Shown here piece after piece: positions 40,358 through 51,500 of a stretch of DNA of 64,000 bases. The translations under genes were made by a program, and so were the position numbers. Each line of letters starts with the position of its first letter. Positions within the stretch are counted from its first letter, which is position 1. Source of the DNA: Lepidostoma basale (lineage: Eukaryota > Arthropoda > Insecta > Trichoptera > Lepidostomatidae). Under the pieces are notes generated by a model. The model had not been told where the DNA came from, ran no database searches, and saw nothing but the letters and a program-made list of their open reading frames with translations. Location of the stretch: assembly GCA_022606425.2 (NCBI GenBank), contig JAHDVF020000982.1, forward strand, positions 682,001 through 746,000, written 5' to 3'.

Positions 40358-40584
40358 AATTATATAAATAAAACAATTTTGTATTTAACCACGGTAGGGT
40401 TATTATATTGATGCCAACTAGACGCCCTACTCTGATTTCACTGTTATTATATATACACCTAAGAATTTTATGTTTGTTTAGTTATTATACTGCCCTGATG
40501 AAGCTTGGGTCCAAGCGAAACTAGTTGGCATCAATATAATAACCCTACCGTGGTTAAATACAAAGTTGTTTTATTTATATAATT
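40358..40584. mobile_element. Foldback element with hammerhead-like core
   Basis: Left arm 40358-40421 and right arm 40521-40584 are complementary over 64 bases with one mismatch, around a 99-base spacer. Just inside the right arm is CTGATGA (40495-40501), a perfect six-pair stem GCTTGG/CCAAGC with a GT loop, then GAAAC. That order is the catalytic core of hammerhead ribozymes. An additional A and a changed cleavage-site base argue that this copy is inactive. Confidence 0.7.
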
Positions 40585-40589
40585 TTATA

Positions 40590-40870
40590 TCGTTCTCCCG
40601 ATCACAAAGGTATATAAAACCTTCAAAACATGATGAGAAAAATAAACTAAGAAGTAGAAAAAACAGTAATTTGATGCATAAACAATTTGTCATTATGAAA
40701 TTCCACAGCGTTACTAACGCTTTAAGTTTATTAAAAATATAACTTCTTGATAACAGATGTTTTCATTTTTATTAATTATAAAAATGTATCTATTTATAAT
40801 ATTAAAGTTGTATTATTCTGTGATTGTCTAATGTCTTATGAAAGTTTTTCAATAGTCTTTACAACTTCTT
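40590..40870. other. Unassigned AT-rich stretch
   Basis: Nothing recognised. Confidence 0.3.
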
Positions 40871-40874
40871 GTGG

Positions 40875-41215
40875 TAGAAGGTTGAAAAATGGAAGTCTTA
40901 CCGCCGAAGCCGGTTTATAAGAATATTCATATCTAATGTTATTTCTTGGATCCCGTTCTTGGAATGTAGATGTCCAGCTGTTTCGTGAGGCAGATTGCCT
41001 GTTGGTACTTTATTTGCTTCTTTACGTATCACTTTTCAGAACACGCTCTATCCTAGTAACGTCTTCTAGTTCTTTCCTATCGCATAACATATTTGACATA
41101 GCAGATCTTCTTATTTCAAAATATCTCACTCTGTTACAGATTGTCGTTCCCGCAATGGATCTTAGAGTCCTCATTTATATGGTTCTTAGGAAGTAAAACT
41201 CCCATTTTTCGACCT
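40875..41215 (-). mobile_element. Degenerate RTE-like LINE fragment
   Basis: Minus-strand frames give RTLRSIAGTTICNRVRYFEI, RSAMSNMLCDRKELEDVTR, IERVLKSDT, matching the region around KTLRTIAGKTL in the RTE copies. The tail is missing. Confidence 0.6.
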
Positions 41216-41451
41216 TCTACCATTATGTAATTAAAATAAATAATTATTAAAATAAGTAAGCTTTAGAATTTCAGAAAGATTTGCTTTTGTGAATGTAATA
41301 GCTTCATAATAGATTGTACAAAGACCCAATGACACATTATCAAGCACACACTTTGTATTTGCAATCGTAACAGGTGTGACATGCAAAAACATCGTAAATT
41401 TAACGATGATGACATATAATCTAAGGACAATAACACAATCGTGATCGTTGT

Positions 41452-41645
41452 ACAGTTTCGCAAAATGACAAATTCGCAAGTTTGGCAAATTGTTTCACAA
41501 GATGACATATTCGTAAGTTTTGCAGAAAGTTTCACAAAGTTTGAAATTTATACATTTTCACAATATGTGCAATCTGCAAAGTTGTGCAAAAAAATTTCAC
41601 AAAATGCACTATTCGTGAATTTTGCTGAAAGTTTCACAAAATAAC
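41452..41645. repeat. TTTCACAAAATGACA minisatellite
   Basis: About four imperfect units of 45-50 bp built on TTTCACAAAATGACATATTC and AGTTTTGCaGAAAG. Confidence 0.75.
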
Positions 41646-41805
41646 AAATCTATATAACAGATCAAAACATAACATTTCACCTATTTGTTCGAATAATGAT
41701 GAAGTAATAGAATTGAGATTCATTAAAATTAAGCAAAGGCTTGCAAACATACGAATTACGAATAAGTCAAAAAGTTAACATGCGTAATAAATTTGATTCC
41801 TTAAT

Positions 41806-42330
41806 AGAGGTGCGTTGAACAGGTAGGTCCACAGATGCCGTACAAGCTGTAAATGAAGCTCGAAGAGCCCGCGCGATGCAGCTTTCATCCAGGTAATGCA
41901 GCTGAGTTTGAAGTCAGATGCCGTGCTAGCTACAGCTATGAAAGAAGCATTATAAAGAGCCCTCTGTAGAAGTAGAAGCTCTTTCATGCAAAGTAGCTGA
42001 ATTTGAAGTTGCATTCCATGCTAGCTGTAGCTACAGTTGAAGTAAGAGATCTCTCATGCAAAGTAGCTGAATTTGAAGTCGCATTCCATGCTAGCTGTAG
42101 GCTGCAGTTGATTTGAGAAGTTTCCCGATGTTTTATCTTTTGAAGTCACATACTATGCTCTCTGTAGCTACAGTTGAAGTAAAGTATCTCTTGTGCATGT
42201 AGCTATAGCTGCAATTGAAGTGAATTCCTCTGGCGATATAGCTCAGTTTGAAGTGAAATGGCGCGCTAGCTGCAGCTGCAAATGAAGCGGATGAGCCTGC
42301 GATGCAGCTCCCGCCAGAAGTGCTTCCAGC
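41806..42330. repeat. Degenerate tandem repeat resembling adjacent exon
   Basis: Six to seven units of about 70-90 bp, with core GTAGCTGAATTTGAAGTCGC, ATGCTAGCTGTAGCTACAGT and GAGATCTCTCATGC. Read on the minus strand, the unit lines up with the candidate exon at 42266-42400 (GCGACCTTAAGTCCGACAGC ... GAGATCTCATGC). The array and exon therefore share an origin. Confidence 0.75.
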
Positions 42331-42400
42331 ATGAGATCTCGCGGGCGATGTAGCTGTCGGACTTAAGGTCGCTGTGGGCCGCCTCCTTCAGCAGAAGATC
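42266..42400 (-). CDS. Possible alternative last exon of the filamin gene
   Basis: Forty-five codons from acceptor ATTCCAG: DLLLKEAAHSDLKSDSYIAR, EISCWKHFWRELHRRLIRFI, CSCS, stop. It is GC-rich at its 5' half, in phase 0, and so compatible with splicing from filamin exon 13 (skipping 14) or from a GTGCCC donor just before the exon 14 stop. I do not recognise the peptide. Its 3' part lies in the tandem repeat. It could instead be the end of another gene, or chance. Confidence 0.4.
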   Translation of the reverse strand, partial: DLLLKEAAHSDLKSDSYIAREISCWKHFWRELHRRLIRFICSCS

Positions 42401-42404
42401 CTGG

Positions 42405-43584
42405 AATCATTATCATATTCACACACACCATCGCGCCACACCGTGCAACTTTTGGAAGTAACTTTACTTTCTAATTCACAGCATATCGATTCAATAATCT
42501 ATTCTTTTCATATCTAATATAATATGGATGAATAACATAACTTGAGCTAATGTCAATTTTGTTTGTTATTGCGATTTGATATGCTTCACCTTGTGATGTC
42601 CTTATTAGGCAAAACTTTCCAAATCATAATGACGAATCTGAATTTTTTTTTGAATTTACGTAAATAAATAAATATTTTATAAGTTTTCAAAATATATTTT
42701 ACATTTTTCATATATATGTTTCAGGTGGTATACACACTTCTTTAGTGTATATTTTTTTTAAACTTGATTTATGAAAAATTACACAGAGGAAGGACATCTA
42801 CACTCCGAAACATGCCTGTGAGTGTAATGAAGTATTGTGATAATGCATTTTTATTTGAATGTCAAATCCACAACACAAAGTGATGGCGAATCTATAAGAT
42901 ATTTTATTTTCAAGTCACTTCTTCGGGCTTGCTGGTGGCGTTGGTGACAAAATCCATTGATTAAACTTAATATTATATAAAAATAAAATAAGTGTTGATA
43001 TTCTTTTGAATAAAGTTTCGGGCGAGTTGAAATAAAATAAAATAACGTAAAAGAATAAAGAAGAAGGAAGTGCAGATAGAAGTGAGACAAACTGTGATGT
43101 TAGATTAAACAATAGAGATCATTTTGTTATATGAAAAAAATATTTGAAAATAGAAAGTAAATTAAATTCAAAATAGGAACTACAAAACAAAAAAAAACGT
43201 TTTAATCCCAAATTAATTTTTAGGTTATGACAAGTATAATCTGTTACAGGTAATCAAATCTTGAATGTGTTTTGAATTTAGAATTGAAAAGTTATTTTTT
43301 TTAGTTAAAAAAAGGGCTTCGTTTTCTTCTCCTTTTGAACCACCGCTGTTGCTTTCTCGCTTTCACAGACAACCGGGTTAGTATATGTCTCTCCCACACA
43401 TGCGATTACTCAATAGAAAGTCCATTGAGTTCAAAGAATAGAAGAAGAGGACTATTCAATTATATACTCGTATATGTATGGATTTTCGTGATAATTAATT
43501 TAATAAATGTGGAAATCAAAGGGAAACTACCGCATTAAAGGCCCAAGTGGCATCCAAGGAACCAGCAAAATGAAAGATTTAAAC
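42405..43584. other. AT-rich sequence
   Basis: No exon or repeat family recognised apart from ordinary low-complexity runs. Confidence 0.3.
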
Positions 43585-43718
43585 AAATATATATTTTTTC
43601 TTGAACAATGATATAAAACTCCATATTAAATAATTAGTATGAATGAAACGTCTGTTTTCTGGAAGTTTTATTATAATTTATGGGAATGACATGTTTCGCC
43701 TTTCTAAGGCTTTAATTA
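43585..43718. mobile_element. Foldback element G, half copy
   Basis: One arm only: TTCTTGAACAATGATATAAA, TGAATGAAACGTCTGTTTTC, GACATGTTTCGCC. Cut off at the centre, where the RTE copy begins. Confidence 0.7.
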
Positions 43719-44205
43719 GTCTTTTGCAACGATAATCTTAATTTGAAACTCCGACAAAGAATGATTAAATGTTATATATGGTCTGTTCTACTATATGGCT
43801 GTGAAACCTGGACTCTAAAAGTGAATGTGATGAGCCGGTTGGAGGCGTTTGAGATGTGGATATACCGCAGAATGCTCCGTATAGGGCCAGTAATGCAGAC
43901 GTACTGCAGAGAGCCAGAGCCAATAGAGAGCTGTTGTCAAGTGCGAAAATTAGAAAGGTCTCATATTTGGGTCATGTACTAAGGGGAGAAAAATACCACC
44001 TCCTTCGACGGAAATTAATGGGTAAAGTGGAGGGACGTCGGGGAATTGGTAGAAGGCAGCTGTCTTGGCTGCGGAACATTAAAGAGTGGACAGAAATTAC
44101 AAGAGTTCGTAACCTGTTCCAAGTGGCGCAGGACAGAGATGCGTTTGCTGTAATGATCGCCAACCTTGGGGGGGCCTGACACGGTACCAAAAGAAGAAGA
44201 ATAAT
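43719..44205 (+). mobile_element. RTE-like LINE 3' end
   Basis: KLRQRMIKCYIWSVLLYGCE, TWTLKVNVMSRLEAFEMWIY, RRMLRI, one frameshift, YLGHVLRGEKYHLLRRKLMG, KVEGRRGIGRRQLSWLRNIK, RVRNLFQVAQDRDAFAVMIA, NLGGA, stop and GAAGAAGAAT. Best representative of this subfamily. Lies 3' of the main filamin stop codon. Confidence 0.88.
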
Positions 44206-44220
44206 GTATTATCGAAAGTA

Positions 44221-45560
44221 TCAGACACATTTACAATCAATCATCAGGAATTAAGTCAATTGCATATTTTGAATATTGAAATATCAATCATACTCAAGAT
44301 TGAAGTGCCAATCTAACACGTGCCATCTTCTATATTGAAGTACCAATTAGATTTGATAATGCTTTTGAAAGGTGTAACAAGTCATTCCTATAGATTCTAG
44401 AAAACAGATGTTTTAATTCGTATGTAATTATTTTTAAAATATGTATATTTTCATGATTGTTCACCGGTGTGTGCAGGAGAGGTTGGGTTAGTCGTGCGTC
44501 ACTCGTGCCCGGTCGGATAAGGTTAGACAAAGTTAGGTTAGGTTTGTTAGGCTGGCTAGGTGCGGCTAGAGGTGTGACATACTGCGTTAGGAGGGCACCT
44601 GTCCGCTGTGCAGGTAGCGCCGGAGCTCCTCTTGCGTGTCGAAGATCATCACCGGGAAGGGTGAGCCCGGGACCAACTTGCCGGCCCACTTCACCTCCAC
44701 GCGGTAGTCGCCCGGCTCCGTGGGGTCAAACTGCAGACACGTTTATAATCAATCAAGTGAGTAAAAGTGGATCTCATATCTTCAATATTGAAATATCAAT
44801 CATACTGCAGATTGAAGTGGCAATCTAACACTAGTAATTCGTAAATCCTCTAGATTGAAGTACCAATCTAACACTAGCAAATTGTAAATCCTCAGGATTG
44901 AAGTGTCAATCTGATACTAGCTAAATCATCAAGATTAAAGTGCGAATCTAACTTCTTTGAATGTAAATCTGATACTAGCAAATCGAAATCTTCAAAATTC
45001 AAGTTCAATCTAACACTATTAAATGGACGATCTTCAAGATTGAAGTGTTAGTCATTAATACAAGCTAAATCATCAAGATAGAAGTGCCAATCTAACACTA
45101 GCAAATATAAATCATCAAGTTTGAATGTATATCTGAGAATCTTCAAGATTGAAGTGCTAGTCTAATACCAGCTAAATCGGCAAGATAGAAGTGCCAATCT
45201 AACACTAGGGAATATTAAATCATCAAGTTTGAATGTAAATCTGCGACTAGCAAATCGTGAATCCTCAAAATTGAAGTTCCTATCTAACACTATTAAATGG
45301 ACAATCTTCAAGATTGAAGTGCTAGTCTAATATAAGCTGAATCCAATCCAATCCTGCCAATCTTAAATCACTAGTGAATCTTAAATCAAAAAGTTTATAT
45401 GAAAATCTGATACTAGCCTCTCAAGATTGAAGTTCCAATCTAACACTGGCAAATTGTAAATCCTCATATTTGAAGTGGTATTCAAACACTACCGATAAGA
45501 AAATCCTCAAGATTGTAGTACCAATCTAATACTAGCAAATCATTTATTCTTAATCCATCA
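44221..45560. repeat. 47-bp minisatellite flanking filamin exon 14
   Basis: Units of about 47 bp around TCTTCAAGATTGAAGTGCCA and ATCTAACACTAGCAAAT; each has the palindrome CTTCAAgaTTGAAG. The main array is 44740-45560 in intron 13. A second block (44221-44345) lies on the other side of exon 14 and copies the first 100 bp of the intron side. Confidence 0.85.
44587..44730 (-). CDS. jbug: Filamin exon 14 of window (terminal)
   Basis: FDPTEPGDYRVEVKWAGKLV, PGSPFPVMIFDTQEELRRYL, HSGQVPS, stop TAA. Closes the last filamin repeat. A GTGCCC just before the stop could act as a weak phase-0 donor. Confidence 0.88.
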   Translation of the reverse strand, partial: FDPTEPGDYRVEVKWAGKLVPGSPFPVMIFDTQEELRRYLHSGQVPS

Positions 45561-48500
45561 AGATTTAAAAATTAAATCGGGTGGCGAAATTTTATTGGGC
45601 AATGATTTCTACTAATCTTATCCTAAATGTAATCAAATCAAATCAGTTTATTTTCTTAAAAGATATTCCAAACAACAAACATAGTTTAATAAATATATAA
45701 TACCAGGAACGCATGAGAGATGGTTCGATATTAGGAATACAAAATACTCTCCATAGTCAAGAGTCTCTGAATTTACTGTCACGAATATGAAAGACGTAAA
45801 GTAAATACCTTGCAAAGGATGGTGCGATCTTTCTGGCTTTCGCGCTGCATCTCCACGCGGAAAGCGCCCTTGGGCCCGCGCACGCGTACCGTGAGCTGTC
45901 CCGCGCCTGCGCCACGTGTATCGCAGATGAAACGTGACTGGAACGTTGCCAGGACTCCCGCCTCCACCCCTGGCCCGTAAACTCGCACCTGCGTAATAGA
46001 AACCAATGTTCAATGTTACACATTTATATATTGATAAAACATATTTATCTAGACTCCCTCACATTGTATTTCATGGACAACCCTAAAGTAAACGACCTTC
46101 AAGCAAATCACCAAAAAGATGGATTGTTTGCTGGGAATCGATTTTGCAGGAAACCAATCATCATTTTTGAAAGTTAATTGAAGGCTGGTGGATTAACAAA
46201 TATGCTAAGAGGTTTAAACATAAAACAAAGAAAAAACAGTTTATTGTAACATCTTTAGGGTGAAGTTTGAACTACACCAAATTATTACGTCACTTTTATT
46301 ACATTGGCCTTTATCATCATTATCATCAACCGTCTGTCATCCACTGCTGAATGTAGGCCTCTCCAAAAGCTAAAGCTAAATGGATAGGGATCCATTATCC
46401 ATGTCCAGCAATCCTCTTCAGATCGTCGGTCCAGCGGATAGGAGGACATCCAACTCTGCGGAATCCTGTACGGGGTCTCCACTCTAGAACCTGTCTCCCC
46501 CATCGGTCGTCGGTTCTCCGACAGATATGGCCAGCCCATCGCAACTTCAGTCCGCCCATCCTCAGAGCCACCTCAGTCACCTTGGTTTGTTATAGAATAA
46601 ATTCATTTCTAAATCTGTCCCTCAAGGTTATTCCAAGCATGGCTCTTTCCATGGCGCGTTGGGCGACCTTGAATCTGTAGACTAGACCTTTTGTCAGTGT
46701 CCACGTCTCGGTTCCGTACGTCATGACTGGCAAGACGCACTGGTTGAAGACTTTAGTCTTGAGGCATTGTGGTATTTTAGAGGTGAGATTGCTTGTGTAC
46801 AACTTTTTAACCATTCTACTCTCATCCATTCGTTCCATATGTCCAAACCATCTCAGGGATCCTTTTTTAATTTTATCCATGATGCAGTCATCTGCCTTAC
46901 ATTTCTCTCTTATTTCATCGTCCGGTATTCTATCATACAACGTTTTCCCGCACATTCTTCTTAGTGATCTCATTTCTACGGTGTTTATCCGGCTTTCATC
47001 CTACTTTTGCCAACTCCAAGCTACAATTCCATACATATGTAGTATTTAATTACTATTTGAAATGAACTTCTATCAAAAGATTTCAGTAAAATAATTTGAT
47101 TATGAAGTTTTATATCGTTGTTCTAAAATCAATCAATTATTCATCTTGATGGAAGAGTTATGCCGCCATATATTGCCTTCAACTGCTGCTGAATTGAGGC
47201 TAAGGTTGGGCCGGAGAAGTGTCGGGAAACAGTCTACCTGGTGGAGTAATGATATTGTACGGACAGTGCGAAGGGTCTGGAGAACACTGGCGAGAGACCG
47301 AGAGGGATTGCGTGGAGGTGGAGAGGCTTAACGTCCAGCAGTGGATGAAGACAAGCTGACAAAGAACATTAGACTCATACCTTGGATGCGTCGGGGGCCC
47401 CAGCAACGCGCAGTTGGAAGGGAGAGCCGGGGACATGCTCGCCCGCGTACTTGACCGTCAGCTGGTGACGCCCGGCTTCCTGCGGCTTCACGTTCAGCGT
47501 GAAAGTGGCGTCGCCGTGTTCATACAGCTCGCAGTAAGCCACTTTTCGGGGACCTGCGTAACAACAAAAACAATCAACATATTATTCGGATAACTCTTTA
47601 TGAGTTTTAAACTCACAGGGATACAAATGCAAACCTGTATTTCTATTATCAAAACTAAATTTGATTTATTGTTTCTTGAACAATGAAGTAAAACTCCATA
47701 TTAAATAATTAATACGAATGAAAATGTCAGTTTTCTAGAAGTTTTATTATTTTTTATGAGAATGACATGTTTCGCCCTTCTAAGGCATTATCAAATGTTT
47801 GATAATGCCTTAGAAGGGCGAAACATGAGATTCCCATAAAATATAATAAAACTTCTAGAAAACCGACATTTTCATTTGTATTAATTACTAAATTTGATAA
47901 TCCGTATTATTACCACTATAACTTGCAATAATTGAAATAATTTCCTGTATCATATTTAGTTTTATTCCACTTCTTTTTTTTTTGGTTTCAACAGCGAGCT
48001 GCCGAAACCAGTTATTTCTTTAAAATTTTATTTTCATTCTTTATTTCTTGCAAGAAATTTCAATTACCAACATTGTTACCATATTTTTTTGTAAATAATT
48101 AACACCATCATTCTCAAAATCATCATATTATACCCCATTTTTATCAAAATCATAATATTATTCCCCGTTTTTATCAAAATCATTATAGCATTCCCCATTT
48201 TTATCAAAATCATTATAGTATTCCCCATTTTTACCAAAATCATCATATTATTCCCCATTTTCATCAAATTCATCACATTATACCCCATTTTTATCAAAAT
48301 CATCATTTTATTCCCCATTTTTATCAAAATCTTCATATTATTCACCTTCCGTATCCACCAACATCATCAAACTCATGATATTAGCTTTATATTCATAAAA
48401 TATTAAAGTAGGTATGTATATTTTAATTTTAGTTGTATCTCAATAGAGACGAAGACGCAAACTGGAAACTGAACATGGATGATCAAGGTGTTTACAGGAC

Positions 48501-51500
48501 TTATGACCTGTCATTGGTTGGGTTAAGCGTACGCTTTATGTAATTACAACATTCCCCATTCCACCTTTGTTATCATGCATGACAAATTTTTGGAAGATGT
48601 ATATATGAAGATGTATATATATATGAAGATGTATGCATGATCATAATAACAAAGGTGGAATGGGGAATGTTGTAATTACATAAAGCGTACGCTTAACCCA
48701 ACCAATGACAGGTCATAAGTCCTGTAAACACCTTGATCATCCATGTTCAGTTTCCAGTTTGCGTCTTCGTCTCTATTGAAATACAACTAAAATTTGAATT
48801 AACCACCCTTTGGTGTAAATCCAGGATTTCGTATACAGGTATAAGTATACATTCACAAATATTTAGGTATGTATATATTACTTTATAATATCATATTCAT
48901 CAAAACCATCAATTTAGTCAAATATAAATCAACATGTTTGTCCATATACATTGAACCCAATTATACTATTTACAATCTACCACGACCATTCAAAATTATC
49001 TTGATCATAGGTGATATGACCACAGCGATGGCCAAAGTTATTATTGAGGGTGACTCACCCGTGCAGTGAGCGGTCAGCTCCCCTGGTCCGGCCCTGCGTG
49101 TGTCTATCCAGGAGCGGATCTCGCGCCCCACCACGCCCTGCGAGAGGCCCACCCCCGAGCAGGTCACCAGCGAGGCATCCGCCCCCCCAGAGACCACCAC
49201 GGACAGGGGGCACCCTGGAAATACGAAAGAGAAATAAAAATAACTATATACAAAGTTTATATTCGTAGACATAGAATATTAAAATCCGATATATCGACTT
49301 TCGCTACACTAGAGAGAAATACTAAACAGCAAAAATCTGCCTTATATTCCTTCCTTATTTCTTCGTTTGGTATTCTTCTTTTTGTCCTGTCACACCTCCG
49401 TGGTGCATAGGGCCTCCCCCCGACTCTATCCGCATGCCTGATGTTAGGCATCATCCCAAGTGAGGCCTGCTGCTTTAACCTCGTCCTGCAGGGCTCTTCT
49501 CCAGGTGGCTCTAGGTCTGCCTCGCTTCCTCTTTCCCTATAGGGCAGTGCTCTGCAATATTTTCTCACCTACGGCACACATAAGATCTTCCTAGAATTCT
49601 GCGGCACACCAAAACCTAAAATTCGGTCTGGTCGTGGGCGTCAATCAGTTCAGGAGACATTTTTTTAGCTCATCGGCAACTTCCGCCTAGTAGAAATCAG
49701 CAGCGACGGTTTCTTTTTGCTCCTCCCGAAAGATGGAAGGACCAAATTTTTGCGAATTCTACTGGCCGGAAGTCGCTGTTAAGTTTAAAAATTGAGGTTG
49801 CCAGCAACTTACGGCCAGTAGAAATCAGCGGCGACCTATTTTTCACGAATGACCTAAAATAAACAAAAAAAAGTCACCAATGTCTCCTGAACTGATTTAC
49901 GAAAGAGTCGACTCCTTCGCAATTCACGAGTCCCTTAAAGGAAACCTACAAAAGACTGGCATCGACTGTGATTGCTGGGAAAAGACTGTAGAGGACAGAC
50001 CTAGGTGGAGAACACCAGTACATAAAGACACACAAGACTTTAAAGCACAGCGCAGAAACAACATCGCAGAAAGGAGGAGGATGAGAAAGGAAAGACCACT
50101 GGGAGACGGTGACGACTCTATTACAAACGCCTTCCCCTGCCCCAGATGCCCCAAGAATATGTGGGTCCAGGATCGGGCACTTCAGTCACATGCAGACCCA
50201 CAACCGTGAAGGACAGTAATCCTCAGACACGAGGGACAGCCGATTATGATACTTAGAAGTGTTTATTACCCTTGACAAGTCGGTTGTCCCACATGACGCG
50301 GAGCAGGTAGTGTCCGGGCTGTGGGGCTGCGTAAGAAGCGCGCCACAGGGCCGGACCGGCGCGTGCCAGGGCGACCCCCACGGCGCGCCCCAGAGAGCGG
50401 GACTGCAGCACCACTTCGGGGGCCCCGCTGCCCGCCTGGGACCCGTCTGAAAATAACAACCAAATGTATTTTTTTATTTAAGTTTCAGTCTTTGTGATTA
50501 GTTTGCAGCAAAGTAAATTGCTGGTTCTTGGTATGCCACTTAGGTAACTACCACTTTATGAAAACCATATACCTACGAGTATTTAGTAAATATCCTTTCG
50601 GACGGATTACTCCACTAATGTGTAAAGGCAACAAGCCGTAACTTAAGTTGCGGCTGTTTGGCGTAACACGGCTCAAAGCATTCTTATAACTGGCCACATC
50701 ATATACAATCACAGATCTTTCTCTATCTCTTTCCTTTACTGAGATATTCACTACCCCAATAGCCGCAAAATTGTATTAATTTGATACATGTTTTGGCAAA
50801 AAGCATCATTTTAAGTTTCTGCTTTTTACCACGGCACAACCAAAACTTGCGGCCTTTTGCTGCGACACAAAAACCCAATTGGCAGGTATGAAAACCATGT
50901 TTTTAATAAATATCCCATAGAACAGATTATTCAGGTTGACAGGTATGAAAACCGTGTAGTAAATATCCTTACGCATTGATTAAAAAAATAATGTTAATAA
51001 AAATTAAAATTTATCAGGTATATCAGAGATATTTTGTGAAATCGGAAACGAAATTCGTAGCACTGAGTGCGCGACACTGTATTCACAACTTACTCTTGCA
51101 TACTTCACTGTGGAAGCGCGAGGAGCTAAATGTTCTCACTGCCGCCGGCAGTAGCTCTCGGGCTTGCAACCAGAGTGGACCTATGCCCGTCCCGTGAGCG
51201 TTGCCAGATGTTTTTTTTAATGTTTAGCAAATAAATCTCAATTATTATAATTTTTGACTTCAATTATAATTAATTAATGGGATTAGCTATGAATGTTCTT
51301 ATTTTTCCGATTTAAAATTGCTAATTTTTTATTGGGTACTGACTACCCAACACAGGAATGCGCGTTTTTGTTTTAGCACCGTAAGGGAAAGGTTAAGCAA
51401 CAAGGCACAAGGCCTGCACTAAGAGGAAGAAAAAGATGATGAGAAGAAAAAATTATAATAAATGATTTTACCTATGGTAAAGTGGGCCGTTTCGCCCACG

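Noticed and set aside
48076..48345. 89-residue minus-strand frame with MGNNMMILIK repeats
   Set aside because: The 30-bp array is a multiple of three and has no stop by chance; it lies in a filamin intron.
49066..49410. Plus-strand GC-rich frame near 49.1-49.4 kb
   Set aside because: It is the antisense of filamin exon 11; splice signals and filamin motifs are on the minus strand.
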